A stretch of DNA of 64,000 bases, taken from NCBI GenBank assembly GCA_013398295.1, contig VZSF01003923.1, positions 55,214-119,213 of the forward strand, given 5' to 3'. This document shows positions 27,601 to 42,600 of the stretch, piece by piece. Under the pieces are notes generated by a model that was not told the origin of the DNA, did no database searches, and saw only the letters and a list, made by a program, of their open reading frames with translations. Positions within the stretch are counted from its first letter, which is position 1, and each line of letters begins with the position of its first letter. This DNA comes from Chionis minor. Taxonomy: Eukaryota > Chordata > Aves > Charadriiformes > Chionididae. The position numbers were made by a program, and so were the translations under genes.

Positions 27601-30600
27601 TCTGGAGAGATGACCAGAGGTCAGAGGGACACCCTACAGCATCTCGGCTGGCATTAGACACCTAGGCGTGGTCAAGTGAACCCAGCCCCTGCATCTCAGC
27701 TATTCACTACAAAGTCTACAGTGAATAGTCAGTACAAGGAAACAGGCACTGCTACAGCACAGGCCCTCTGCCCTCTTCTGGAAGTGACTTCATAGATGAG
27801 ATGGGCCTACCTCACTTTTGATCCAGTGACTATATTTACAAGATCCCCACTGACTACACCAAGCTGAGTGGTGCAGTTGACACGCCTGAGGGACGGGATG
27901 CCATCCAGAGGGACCTGGACAGGCTCAAGAAGTGGGCCCACGTGAACCTCACGAGATTCAACAAGACCCAAGTGCAGGGTCCTGCACCTGGGTCAGGGCA
28001 AGCCCCAGTATCCGCACAGGCTGGGGGATGCAGGGATGGAGAGCAGCCCTGACGAGAAGGACTTGGGGGTGCTGGGAGGTGAAAAGCTGGACACGAGCCA
28101 CCAACGTGCTCTCACAGCCCAGAAGGTCAACTGTGTCCTGGGCTGCATCCTCACAGCGTGGCCAGCAGGGCGAGGGAGGGGATTCTGCCCCTCTGCTCTG
28201 CTCTGCTGAGACCCCCCTGCACTGCTGCCTCCAGCCCCAGGGCCTCAGCACAGGCAAGACATGGAGCTGTTGGAGCGAGTCCAGAGGAGGCCACGAAGAT
28301 ACTGGGAGGGCTGGAGCCCCTCTGCTGGGAGGACAGGCTGGGAGAGTTGGGGTTTTTCAGCCTGGAGAAAAGAAGGCTCCGGGGAGACCTTCCAGCCCAT
28401 TTCCAGTACCTAAAGGGATCTTATAAGAAAGATGGGAACAAAGTTTTTAGCAGGGCCTATTGTGGAAGGACATGGGGTAATGGCTTTAAGCTAAAAGAGA
28501 GGACATTCAGACTAGATAATAAGGAAGAAATTTTTACCATTGGGGTGGCAAAACACTGGCCCAGGTTGCCCAGAGAGGTGGTGGATACCCCATTCCTGGA
28601 AACATTCCAGGCCAGGTGGAACTGGGCTCTGAACAACCTGATCTAATTGGAGATGTCCAACTTGTTGTGGGGGGTTGGACTAGATGGCCTTTAAAGGTCC
28701 CTTCCAACTCAAACTATTCTATGATTCTACAATGAGGACAGAGGGGCCTGAGGAGACTGGCTCAGAAAAATATTTCTCCATTACAGATGAGTACAATACG
28801 TACAGTCTTCAGATGAATCCAGCAAGGGGGTCTAACAGAACGAAAATGTAATTTGCTGAAGAGAAAGTAGAGGTTAACAATTTCAGGCAATCAGAGACGA
28901 AAAATCACAGCTTTTTGGCATGTAATTAAACAGCAGAAAACCAGGAAGAATACGTATCACAATAGCTGAGAGAAGTTTTGAGACGCAGACAAAACCGCCT
29001 CCCTGTTCCAAGCTGATATTTCAGCTAGACTGTGCCCTTCAGAAGATTCAAGAGTTAAAGATTTTACTGAATTTCTCGGGGGAACAACTTGAAAATGTTA
29101 TCTGGCCTTAATTCTTCCCATCTGACTCCAGGCACTGAACAAAGGTGTCTCAGTGAGAGCACAGACACTGACTAGGCTCCTTCTGTATTCAGCGGAGAGA
29201 GACATCCTCAAAACATCCTGGGATTTTAACTAGGCTGCCATAGCTCTCCAAGGTCACCGAACCCTCTCCTTTTGACACGGAAGCGAAAGATTCCTAGCTT
29301 AAATACTGAAACTTGCACGTTTGCAAGAGACTAATTAATGCAGTTTGCAGAAACTCTGAAAGGCCTTGCACACATCAACACATATTTAAAATGCAACATG
29401 CCAGCACCATATGTGCACATGTGCGGACACAATCACAAACACAAATATACCAAAAGCTCTTACAAAAGTTTTATTCTAACAGTTGCTTTCCTCAACACAG
29501 AAACATACTGGCCATGTATTTGCAGTAAACATTGTACTGGGACACACCTTATAAGCAGGTATAGATGTTAAGACTTACTTAATGAAGAACTAACAGTATC
29601 TTTCCCCTAAGGTGAAGTAATATCTAGACTTAGAAAGGGCACCCCAGCACCCAGCTTACACGGCACTACGCAGCGTCTTAACTCACCTTGCTTTGGAGAA
29701 CAAGAATTTGCTGGGCTCGTCCACGCCAGCTGCCAGAACTGTTCAAGAGACTTTGAATATTCACATCTTCCCCAACTTCATTTGCTAAAAGCTAAAATAA
29801 AAAAAAAGAAAAAAAAAGAGATTAACATCAATAACAAGGCTAGGCTGAAATACATGGGAAAGGGGAGGAAAAGCTGCTCTCTCTAGCAGTAAACACAAAC
29901 CCCTGATTCTATACACAGTATAGATACACTATATCTGATATCCAGTATTCCATATGATGTAAGCTCTCTCAGACCATTATCACAATACAGAGTGTTGGTG
30001 CTTAGAAGGCGTTTGGCTAACATGGATAATTTCACTTTGTGAAGTGTGTAATTGAGTATTTTGATGCTGGAGTAATATTCTTTGCTTTTTTAAAACTGTG
30101 CCTGCCGATGGAGATTGTCGCATTGTACCATCTAGCTGTATAGCGGGGTGTCAAACTCTGCTACTTCTGTAAAAAGAGGATTTCAAATTCAACACCAAGG
30201 TTCACTAAGCATTACTAGCAGTTTTCAATACACACAATTATTTTTGATATGACGAATACTTAACCAGAACTAAACAGAAACAGAGTAGAGATCCTATAGT
30301 AGAGATACTGTCTTAATACACACCCTTGCAGTCAGGAATTGAGCCAATCTCTCTTGCACAATTCCAACATAGCCACATTAACGAGAGCTAAAGTTAGTAT
30401 GAAGAGCATTTAAATTATTTATAAAAAGGTCAGCAGAGTTCTATTTTTAGGACCCTATTCTCTATTCTGATCTGCATTGCAGGTCTCTTATGCAAAGTAA
30501 TGAAACCAAAGGAAACAGAGCACATAGTAACGCATTAAAATCCATCATAAATCAAAGAGGAAAAGGTTACTCTGGATGTCACTCCAACAAACTGTTTAAA

Positions 30601-33600
30601 TATGTGCTTTAGTTCGAGCGTGGTCTTTAATCCCATTGACTTCCATGGGACTGAAGGCCACATTAAAAGTAAATACACAATTAAATGTTTTGGAAATGAG
30701 GAATGGGCCCGAACAAGTCAGTCATAAACCTATTTTGCTGAACTGGGACTTTCAAACCTTAAAGAAACTGTATCCATCATAGCAATAGAAATCAGGCATG
30801 CAGCTGTTCTGGCAGAGCATGAAATCTGTGTGCCGATGTGCGTGTCTTTCCAATGCCACCACTACACCCTTGTCTTTTCTTACCTCCTTACAGCTCACTG
30901 GAATACTTCATGGAGGCTAACCAAAGCTCAAAAGAAAAGAAGCCTTCTGATTTCACAAGAGTACAACTCTTGCACAGGGATCCCAGCTACAGACTGTGTC
31001 CTGCAACAGTACCTTTTGGGTCATCTTCAGTTCCTGTTTTGCAGATTGGAGTTGGTTACGGTACTCCATCACTTTAAAGTTGGCTGTGGTTAATTTTTCT
31101 TGCAGTGCTTTCACCTCTGGACTTTCAGCCTTTGAAAAGAGGAATGTACTTGGTAAGAACAGAATCCTCAGGGAAAAACTGAAGCGATTAAGATCCACAG
31201 ATCCACCACGATCACAGAATCTTTTTTTCCCAGACCCTTGCAAATGCCTTCCCTAATTTTTAGGATCATAGAGAAGGTACAAACAGAGCAAGTTAGTCAC
31301 AAAACTAGTGACGGAGATACATCCTCGTCATAAGGAAAGAAATGCACAATAGGAGAGAACTAAATATCAGCTTCTGATTTCCTCTCTCCAATTACAATTC
31401 ATACCAAGTTTCCTTCTATCAGCTTCAGAGTTGATTGCTTGATTCCTCCATCACCACCACCAAGAGAACGTATTTTTTCCACAGCTGTCTGTAGCTGGAA
31501 AAAAAAAAAGCATTGTTAGTATACAGAAGCTATAGTGAAGAGGATACCTCCATGAAAAATTAATTAGAAAAAAATACAACAGCAATTTTGATGATCCTGA
31601 ATATTTACTTACTCTAGAAAAAACCCTCAACTTCATTTCCCTTTCTTTTTTAAATACAATCACTGGGAAAGCATACGATTTTTCCTGAAATGCTTTCCAA
31701 AGAAGCATGTGTTATTTTACTGTGGAAAGCCTTCAATGAAAATATCTCTGACTTGCTGAGATGGGATCAGATATCAAGTATGGAGACTTCCGTGAGATTT
31801 CATCACCACAGGTTCATAAAAAAGTGTTTATATATATAAATGCAAATACAGCACAGTAGAGTACAGATCAGGATGCTGTCTCTGGATTTTGGACGCCAGT
31901 TTACCCACTCTTCAGGAAAATCATGGGACATTTCACAAAAAGCACATAGTTCTATATACCAGATGAATTTAAAAGGAGAAATGACTATTTATTAGTGATG
32001 TTAAAGCTCTTTTTCTTTGGCTGGGATAGCTCTAAGGTAGCATTTCTCAACCTGTGAAGAAAATGTCTCTCGTTGCTTGTCACAGTTTAGGAAGGCAGGC
32101 ACATGGTCCCTCCTCCTGTGAATCATGTCCTGTGTTGAGGTTGCAAAGAATTCTTACTGGACTGGAGCCCAGTGATTTGGGACCTGGAAAGGCTGGCAAT
32201 CGCTGCCTTAAAGGGCTGAGACTTCATTCTTTAAGGTGGGCAGAAAATCTTGATTATTAGCCTGAATAAAAGAAGGCTCTAAGGAATAGCTTCTTCATTA
32301 AAGTGGTATGTGGAGAAACAGAGAGTGGAACTCAGGCCCAGCTCTAGTGTCACCCTTTCTTTGCAAGTAAATCAACGGTTAGGTCACCCCTCCTATCCAG
32401 TTCACGGACTCTCAGTCAATGGACTGAGAATGAGAAACTTCAGCTAGTGTTGGCAGCTGCTAGGTCAAATTCTAAGGAAATGTTCTGCAAACATCCATTT
32501 GCAGTCTTTGTGTACACGTACCACCCTTCGCTAAGGGTTGCGTGATTGCTCGGTTGCTCAATGGCCGCACCTTCCATTTTGTTTGTGGGAACACGGTCAT
32601 GTTCAAACACCTACAGTTTACATCTTTTCCACACAAGCAAAGAGCTAGCAATTATGTAAAATAACTGTGCTTTCCGGCCGTGTAAGTACATATTGCGACG
32701 GGTTTGTAAAGTGCCATCACCACAATTCATTCAGCAGAGTTTAAGGCGTCTAGAAGTAGACACGCAGGATGAGACTCAACTCACAAATTAACACTTTCCC
32801 TGTTTTCAGCGTGGGTATCTCTATGTCCTGGTTTGAGGTAAAACAGGACCAATTTTGTTCAGTAACTCTGCTTTCTAACTAGGCCTCTTCTAACTGCTGA
32901 AATTAACAGCATGTTGTGCAGAAAACTGCTCTTTCTCAGAGTGATAAGACCCATGTTTATAGCTGATGCCAAGGCACGAGATGCAGAGAGGCTCTTACTT
33001 AGAATTACTGCAATAACGACCAAGGCCAGACACCTTGTTATTTGCCCTGTTGGAGGGCTGGTATGCAGAGAGGCGTAGAGGGGTCCCATCTGTGGGGAGG
33101 ACCGGACAGGACAGGTGACCCAAAACTGACCAAACAGGGTATTGCATCCCATCTGCATCATGCTCAGTATAAAAGCTGAGGGATCAAAGGGTCAGCATCC
33201 GTATTCCGTTTTTTGGCTTTGGCTTCTGGCTTCGCCTTCTTCTCTGGCTTGCTTGGGCTTTTGCTCTTGCTGGGGCTCGTGCTTTCCTTCTTCAATGGCT
33301 GGCGTCTGAGGAGGACGCCATCGGTTCATCTGCCTTTGATCCTGACGCATGTGTTCCTGAATCCAGTTCCCTTCCGTCGCTGAGTCCAGTCTGGGACTGC
33401 CCCAGTGCCTGCTGGTGACGTGATTGTCATCCTGGGAGCTTGATACGGTTTTGTATATATTTCATTATTTTTCTTTTTGTTATTTTATTCTTTATATTTC
33501 ATTAAAGTAGTTTATTTCTTACTAAACTAGTCTCTCTTCTTCTCTCTCTCCTGCTCGGCAGGGAAGAGGGAACATCTGTCGCTCGGCTTCCTTGGGCCCA

Positions 33601-36600
33601 TCCGGCCCAAACCCACAACACTCTATGAAGAACGGAGTCTAGTCAATACGATCAGGGAAGTCCAGCCGTCAGCTCACTCTACAGCAGACACCTACATTAC
33701 ACCAAGCGGATGCACTAACTGTGGACTTGGTTTTGTTGCCCACTGCTGCACAAAGGGCTGCCAGTCCTGTCACCTCTAACTGCCCCACAGGGATGTCGGA
33801 GCGGTCAGGTGGCAGCTGAGATTGTGCTTCCATGGGCAACTGAATCGCACTTGAGTTGTCTTAGTTCTTTCTACAATCAATGGAAAAAGATGAGCGCATC
33901 TAGCTGGTGACCCAGCTTAGCTTAAGCGTTACTAGAGAGATGTGAATCACTGCAGGTTGCTGCCTGTGGTGGCTCTCCTCTTTCATCACGCCACATTTTT
34001 CACAGATACCTCCCACTGTCAAACATTGCTTTGATTTTACCCATCTTCTACATCTTCACATCGTTCTACTGAACAAGTACAATCCACAAACTTTGCCAGG
34101 AACCATCAGCTCAGAGAAGAGCCATCTCAAATGAGGTTGTGATAAAATACAGAGCATTGACCATGGCACAGTTTCACTGGAGTTCACATTCCAGTTCACT
34201 TTACCTCGGATGAGAAAGGTTGCTGCATTTGGTTTTGATTTTGACAGTGCTGGGGGTCTAAGGACAGACTAGTTCGTATCTAAAGTGTCCATCTCTGCTT
34301 TGACCAGCAAACACTGTTTCTTGAAAACTTCTGTTGAGTTTGGTTTCCTTTCCTGAAATGTCTGCGGCCCTTTCTTTTGGGTCAATATCTGACAATATTT
34401 TAAGTTTCTGTCCAAATAATGGTCATTACAATTCTGCAGTAGGGGATTATAATCAAGTCAATTTTTCCTGAAATTATTCATGACTTGCCTCCCTACCTGT
34501 GTGATTGGGTAGGTCCCCAGCTACATCTGATATTTCTTAGCCAACCTGCCAACTGTTTGACAAAACTCCTCTGGCCAGATTCCTCTGGATTTGTGCAGGA
34601 GTTCTCAAAAATTTAATCTACCATTTCCTGATCTTTCAGGCAACCGGGGTACAATTCAGATACATACATGATTTGTGATAATAAGTGATTATGAAAGATG
34701 GACTAAAAATGCATTGGTCAGATACCATGATAAAAGTTATTGATCCATTTAAACGATGTCTTCTGAGGAAGCAAAGCATTAAAAAATTATCTAAAATGTC
34801 ACCAGTATTGAGTAAGGGAGTGCAGTAGTAGCCGATGAACAAAGTAAACATTGACATCAAGGTATCTGATTTTCATTTCAACAGTCACCTGAGTAAAATT
34901 ATTCCTGTGCAACGTTGGGATATATAAAAAAGTTGTCCTAAATCACAAAAATAAATCTGAGCGAGTGAAGGTTTGCTGTCTTAAGTGATATAGTTTGTTA
35001 CTGTCTCAGTTGTCGAAGTACTTATGACAGAAAACAGATTTTATTATGTGGATGAATAAAGCTTTCAAGAGGAGTACTCATTCATGACTGGGACTAAATG
35101 GGGTGGGAATATAAGACATAATGGTATGAAATTTGCTCCTCCTCACGCACACAGACAAAAAAAAAAAATCAGAAAAAAATCATTGCCATACTGTTAGAAG
35201 GCCTCTGTGCTTCAGATACAAATGAACATTCCTAATTGGTATTTGATAAACCTTTCTCTCATTATAACTTACGGATATCCTTTCCCAGCTCCTCCTGTCT
35301 GCAAAGGCGGGACCAGCTGAGGGCACACATCCCTCTCTCCAAGTGTGGACAGAAATTACAAGAACTCAAAACAAAGACGGATGCAAGAGAAAATTCAACA
35401 CGGAACACAAATTAAACCCAGTTTCTACTGCCCCTCTATCCCCAAAGCTGGATTTCTATGTTTTAGCATGCAAAAAGAGAACAAGAAAAATGCCTCACGT
35501 CTTTCTCCAGCTCTTTGACTTTGTTATTCAGTTGCTTCACTTTGGCTTTTTCACTCTCGGTCTCGGCAGTTATCTCACGATTCTTTTTGGCCAATTCAAC
35601 TATTTTAGTAGCTGCAACATCTCCAGCTAAGCCAGACGCCCCTGAAAAGTATACATAAAAGCAAAGGACATATCTTACAGGCAAGATGCAGAATAGACGA
35701 CGCTTTTGTTCTCTGCCCAGTGCACAATGTACTTTTATTGTCTAATCCATTTCTCTCAGAGCTGTGCCAGGCACTTAAATGAACAAGTGAGGGAAAAGAG
35801 GCATCAGTGATTCCAGCTGGATCGCTTGGTCCTTTGAGTCAGCATCCCATTGTGGCTAGCAAAGCCACGTTTCACCCTGTGACAACAGCCACGTGTCAGA
35901 AAGCCACAACAGCGGTCGTAGCAACATTACTACATAGAAAGAGTAAAAATGTTTTCTGCTCGCAGCTGTGAAGGGCGGTGATGAACAGGTTTTCAAGGCA
36001 TATTACAGAAAAAGATGACACTTTAATTTTGCACTCGTTGTTTACTACTGGAGGAGTTGCTGAAGCAGAGGTGTGAACTTTTCTAGACATCGGTCCTAAA
36101 AGGTCAGGCACACTGTGACAGTTGGGTCCCTATTTATATGTCCCTTGAGATTATACATGGAGCCTTACTGTATGACTCCTCTAATTGCTCTTTTAAACAG
36201 ATACTTCATTCACCTCCTCATCAGAGAGGGTTTGATTAGTGTCACGAATAAAGTAATCCTCAGGCCTCGCTGGTGTGTCGCTGGGCTTTCATTAACACTG
36301 CATCGGTGAAGAAAAGATCTCACACAAGCGCAAAATCGATACGATTGCATACAGCGTCCACGGAAACCTCTGCCTCAGCAGTGAATGAATACGAGCCTGC
36401 AATAACAAATCATTGCTGGGATATATGAAGATTGAAGTTGGCTGTTGTCATTCTTTTTTAACTCCTTCATCCTCCTTCAGTGCTCTGAAGTAATGACTTT
36501 TCTACTGACATCTACGAAGATCATATTCAAGAACTGGAGTGAGATGCACGGATGACAGACCACTCTCAAGTGAATTCTGAGCCCCATAAAACCCCTAGAG

Positions 36601-39600
36601 ATGTTAAAGGGTCTACACGGAATATAGATCAGAACGTGATCCCCACGTCGCCATTTAAAAACGTTGTAGAGAAAATAATAAATTCATTCTTTTTAAAAGT
36701 GTTTCCACTGTTCCTACTCTTTTATCGGATGTGTGTTTCCCCTCTCATCTAGAAGCTATTTTTTCCTTAGTTTTCATAATAAATAACGGCTGCCAAGGAT
36801 CACAGTAAGCACTAACCTAAGGAAGAGCCAGGCTGGTGCTTCCATGTGGCGCTCTTCAAATGCATTGCACGCATTTTATCAAAGCTTTTAATTTCCATGC
36901 GACGTGGGTGAGGCTCTTGCTGCAACGTAGATAGGGAAGACCAAGGCCTGGGGCAAACTGCCACAACCTGGCATGGGAGTCAGCCAAAGAAGCTGACACA
37001 GCACACCTGCCTCTTGCTCCTGACCCAGTAATAGCTCATCATTTCTCCTATATACAACCTACAGATAGTTTTTAAGCACAAAGGTGTAATTTAAGTGTTC
37101 CTTAGTTCTGCTTATTGCTGATTTCCCTCATCCCCGCTAGCCTGGCCATCGCTGCTGTCCTGAACAACACTGGCACCCAGTGGAGGAGGTGCAGCCTGCA
37201 GAGTTCAATTTTCGAAGCACACTAACCACTTTTAAGAAGTTGGACTTTGCATTCAGCCGGCACCCTGCATGCGCTTTATTCAGGCCTTCAAATCAAAGCA
37301 GCCTAAATAGGGAAGTTAACATTACATAGCAGAGAAAGCTGCAACACTGCTCTTTGAGACTAACAGAAAGTTTTCTAAAATGTGATTTCTATGAGTCATA
37401 ATTTTTTGTGCCAATAACAGCAAGTCTGCAGAAGATCTGTGAGGAACAGACGTGACTGTGTACCCCCAAAGAGCACTATATACTTATATTAAGGGACATA
37501 AAATCACCAGTAAAAATATTTTGCACCTCAGGTCTGACCTGTCTGACCACCAGAAGTCATCTGGTCCTTTCAACAGCTCCCTAAAATGGGGAGTAGTGGT
37601 ATTTGTGTTTTCCAGATCATGAAACAGAAGGAGAGAGTAAGATCTTTAAGCACACGTGCCATTCCCCGTGTAAGTGCCATCATGTCAAACCGCTGCGAGG
37701 AACTTCCCGCTGCAAATAAAGTGATTTCATGGGAAAGACATCGATGTTTAGAAAACTCTGCAAACGCAGAACAGTGCCAGCTTAGGCCCCCGCAAGTTTA
37801 GGTAGCAGCTCTTAAGTGTTAACTAAATCTATATCCAGGTGTCTAAGTATTTTCAAAGTTCAGAGCCAAGTGGTTTCAGTGCTATTGCAAATTACTGCAA
37901 GCCCAGCAGAGAACAAGTCCCTCTCGGTCAAGAGCTGATCGTTGATTCTTCCTAGCAGAAGCTTATTGCAGGAGTGGAAACAGAGGCAACAACAATATGA
38001 CCAAAATACTCCTTTTTAGGATAAAGCAGGTAAAGAAGTGTCAAATGAATATCTCACTGCCAGGAGCTCACAATGAATCTGCTGTCCTACCTCTATTGCC
38101 ATCAGCATCAAGTGAACACCGGAACTAATATAGTAAGAATACAAAGTTACTGTGTTTACCTGACAAAGCCAATCTGTCCTCCTGTATTTTTTTCTGGAGT
38201 TGCTTTATTTCAAAATCTTTCTCTGTCACCAGTTTGTATAGTCTGCAGTTCTCATCTCGGACCTCTCGAAGCTGATCCTGGAGCTGCTCGTTCTCAACCT
38301 CAAGCAACCTGCGAAAAAATAAGCCATAACGGCAAGTGTCACTGTAATGTGCTTCATATGTCATTGTAATGTGCTTCAAATGTCACTGCAATGTGCTTCA
38401 AATAGATGCTTCCAGAAATAAAATAATGAAACAACTGTATGCTAGATGAGCTGAGCTTACCAGGAGTGAGTTTACTGAATTAAGTGAAACATCCTAAACC
38501 TCAGATCACAAGATAAGCTGATGATCTGATCTATTCAGTTCACTTATTTCTGCTTCAGAAATTCTACGCTTCCTTGTGTTGTCTGGGGCAAACCACCACA
38601 GCACAGGTAACTTTTCAGTGCTCTTGAGGTTACTGAATTGTCTCATCTCAGTCTTATCTGGTTCCTCAGAGGAAACCAGGCAAGCTCACCATTCAGCATC
38701 CGTGACACTCAGGCTTTACTTTCTCTACTTACCGAAGCCAACAGAGCATCAACTAAAAAAGCTGCTACGGAGGTTCTTTCTTTAAAACTGAATGCTTCAT
38801 AGCAAATCACAAAAGACCTATTTCCCGTGTCCTCATCCGATTTTCTTGGAACCCCACCAGGACAGGATGGACTGGCATCAGTTTGTATTGTTAATGTTGC
38901 TTTTTGGAACTCATTTAGAAACAATATCAAAAAGCCTTCTGAACAGCAGGCAATAGCCTTGCTTCTCCTATTCTTCAGTACATTTAGTAACATTTATGGG
39001 TTTCATCTCTCTAAGACACCCAGAGAATTAGTAACTTTAATCTCTTTGCTGTCCTTACATGATGGTTCCTCCAAAATCTAGAAGTTAAGGCCTTGGGCCA
39101 CTCAGTTGTGGGCACTCGGGCATCTATTTGAGATACCTCAGGATTATCTGAGCCCTCTATGTGAGGCCAGCAGCCAAGTTTTTCCTGGGAAAACTTCTGG
39201 GGCCCAGGCAGAGAATCCAGAACATCTCTGAGAGCACTTGTCACCCATGCGTGGACGTACGAACCAACCTCAAGAATTACTCATGTCCTCCAAATAGCCA
39301 GACTCCTCCAGACAGCACCTTTTCAGAACAGAAATGAACCTGTCTCCATTTCCCAGAGAGGAAACTGAATGTGTTAAGAGAAGCCGTACTAATGCTGCCT
39401 TTGGTAAATATGTCTGGGGTAGAGACCCTGCTGGTTCAAGTCAGCGGTTCCCAGTGCTGCCTACAGATTAGCTGGCCCTGGAAGGGCACCTGAATTGCTC
39501 TTTAACTGCCACTAAGTGCACTGATGAGGGGACTCAATTCAGTTACACACACACAGGTGCCACCTGAGCTGCCCACCCATCCACCAGCTAACACCGCTGA

Positions 39601-42600
39601 AGGCTACAGGCCTCCTATGTCCCAGAGAAGGTTGAGGGGAGACCTTATCACTCTCTACAACTACCTGAAAGAAGGTTATAGCCAGGTGGGGGTCAATCTC
39701 TTCTCCCAAGTAACAAGCGATGGGACAAGAGGAAATGGCCTCAAGTTGTGCCAGGGGAGGTTTAGGTTGGATATTAGGAAAAACTTCTTTACCTAAAGGG
39801 TTATCAAGCATTGGAACAGGCTGCCCAGGGAGGTGGTGGAATCGCTGTCCCTGGAGGTATTTAAAAGACGGGTAGATGTGGTGCTGAGGGACATGGGTTA
39901 GGGGTGGTTTTGTCATAGGTTTATGGTTGGACTTGATGATCCTGAAGGTCTCTTCCAACCCAAGTGATTCTATGATTCTATCTATTGCTCCCACGTGGAA
40001 GTTCCCCATATCCTACAGCATCTCAGATAGCATTAGACAACTAAGCCAGCCAGATGAATCAACCCCTAGATTCTCATTACCTACAGTGTCACCCTGAATG
40101 TCTACATTTTGGTGGCTCGGTCTGGCCTACAGCCCAATTGCTCCAGACTTCGGCAGAAGTAGGGAGCCTGGATTACCACAGGGATTTGGTTAACGCCCAG
40201 TTGTTACAGTATATACGCGTGGCTATAGAGATATCCACACCCAGGCAAGGCAGCTATCTCAATAGTCATCTAAATCTTTACAGTTCAAAAGTTTTAGGGA
40301 CCTTTTTGCTCCAACTGGACTTTGGAGCTTTTAAATGCATGCTCCGTATACACACGTCAGAATACATGACCCCTCAGAGCACTGCCATAAACAACACAGC
40401 GCATTTATGACACAATTCACAGCCCATAATTAAGCAATGCACTTCTGTTTCTAAGCTGCAAATCAAAGGGAGATCAAAGGCAGCTGTTTACAAAGGAAAA
40501 GAAAGAAACCAGCAATCTGAGCAGAAAAAAGGCGAAACTAAGTTATTCCCAAATGTACCACTCATAGAAGCGAGCAACAAAAATGTGCGCACTTACAGAC
40601 ACAGGAAGAGAAAGGTTTTTTTTAACAGGGAATGAACACGAAAAAATGGTTCTAAGCTCTTAACGCACCCGATCACCGATGTCTTCCTCAGAGCTGGCTT
40701 CCAGGTCTTGAGAAAAAGCACTTAGAGTAGGATGGGCAGAAATCCTGGCTGCGCAGAGCTGGAGTCGCCTGTGAGAAACTTCCTCATCTCATGCCATCCC
40801 ATCCCATTCCACCCCACCCCATTGTGACTCTACATGTTACCAAGGTGGTAGCAGGTTCCACCCAAATGGCTCAGCTGCAGAAAGTCAGCCAAAAGAAACA
40901 GGCTGCAGAAAGGCAACCCTTTTCACCCGAGTTCAAGCAAACAGAGCCAAGGGAAGGTTGTGAGCAAGGCCTACGGCTGAAATTCAGGTTAAAAGTGTCT
41001 TTCCCAACTCTGTTACAGATTCTCCATGTGATGGGGAATATCACTTAATAATACATCAAACAGATCACAGAGGATAAAGTTACAGAAAAAACCCAATAAA
41101 ACAGAAAGATAGAGCTGTCAGCTAAACACTTGCCTAAACAAAATTTGGGAGGAAGAAAAAAATGAACTCCCAAGCCTCAGAGGAAGAGAGACTTCGGAGA
41201 GGAGAATGTTTTCCAACCGCTGCTACAAACAACACTGACATGCCGACATCACTGACACTGAAGACCACATGGAGTTCTGTTATTCTGGAACAAGTTTCTA
41301 ACGTGTTGTCATGGGAATACTGCAAAGTACATCCCGGTGAATCACTTCCAGAGGCAAATCCTGCCCAGCGTTGATACACTCATAGCCACTCTTTTGCTGA
41401 GCGTGGACATACATAAGCAAAGGACAGTCCAGATAAATCTGCTACAGCTGCGATGTCAAACGGGGACTTTTTTAACAGTCAGTGCCACTGCAAATAGAGG
41501 TAAATAATAGCTCTTGAGTTATTCAGACCTAAACTACTGAACTGTAAATGGCAGAGAACTGCTGGGACTCCCCTTCAGTCTGCACCTCGGGCATGCACGC
41601 CGCACCAGGATGTGCTACAGAGGCACTGAAGGCCCTCTCCTCCACCAGACAAATCCACATCTGAACTGAGGGAATCCATTAAAAAAAAAATATATAAAAA
41701 AAGTCAGCTCTCCCTAGTAATCTTCTATATATTATCAGAATAAAATGTTGAAGGGAAGGGGAGAGCTGGAGAGCTGGTAGAAGTCAGATCAGAAGAACAC
41801 ACTGGCAAATCAGACAGCCGTGGTGAGAGACCTACGGGTGAAAAACACAGCGTATGCCGCAATGCTGACAGCACCAGTTTCTAGAAGGTCGGCTCTTTGC
41901 TTCAACACAGACTTCCTTTGCAGCATGGGCACCGCGTTCCCAGAAGCATCTGAAAGTTTCAGTGGTTCACTCCTGGGTTGCTTGCACCGCCACAGAAGCT
42001 CTGATGCAGCTTCTGCACTTGGGTGTTTAAGGAAGCAATCGTCAGAAACAAGCTGAGCAGGGAGTTGCCCAGAGTAACCGAGAGGGAAGATCAGCATTTA
42101 GGGCTTGATAAACCTTGGTTAGTGGCTCGGTAAACTCTGGTAGAGATGCCCTTTCCCACTCCGGATTCTGGGAGGGGAATCTGTCTCAAAGGTATATGCC
42201 TAACTGTGGTTTTCCACCCGCAATCTGCTGGTTGTGGCAAAGCTGCCAGTTCCTCCTTCCTGCCCTTGTGTCACAGTACCTCACCCCATCACGGTGCCAA
42301 TAAAACAGTCTGTGGGGCTTAAGCTTTAAACTGGATCACTGAAATGACTTGAGATAAAAGTACCCTTGCCCCAGAAACTGGATCCCGCTTCCAGCAAACC
42401 TCTGTATCAGCACAGTGGCAAGGGGGGAGCAAAAGCAGGAATTTCTTCACCACTAAGACAGAGCAAATCCCCAAGCAGCCAACGCTGTAGTAACTGCAGA
42501 CATCTTTGGGATATGCCCAACTTCAGACCTGTTCTAGTTTGTAAAACAAAAATAAAATTAATTGGGTCAGAAGGAAAGACTGGCTATATCCTAGGAGGAA

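Noticed and set aside
28158..28646. 162-codon ORF
   Set aside because: It lies within the CR1 3' region and is not a CR1 protein frame.
41810..42097. 95-codon minus-strand ORF in CCDC13 intron 1, considered as an extra exon
   Set aside because: Exons 1 and 2 already join in phase at the position conserved in the family, leaving no missing segment.
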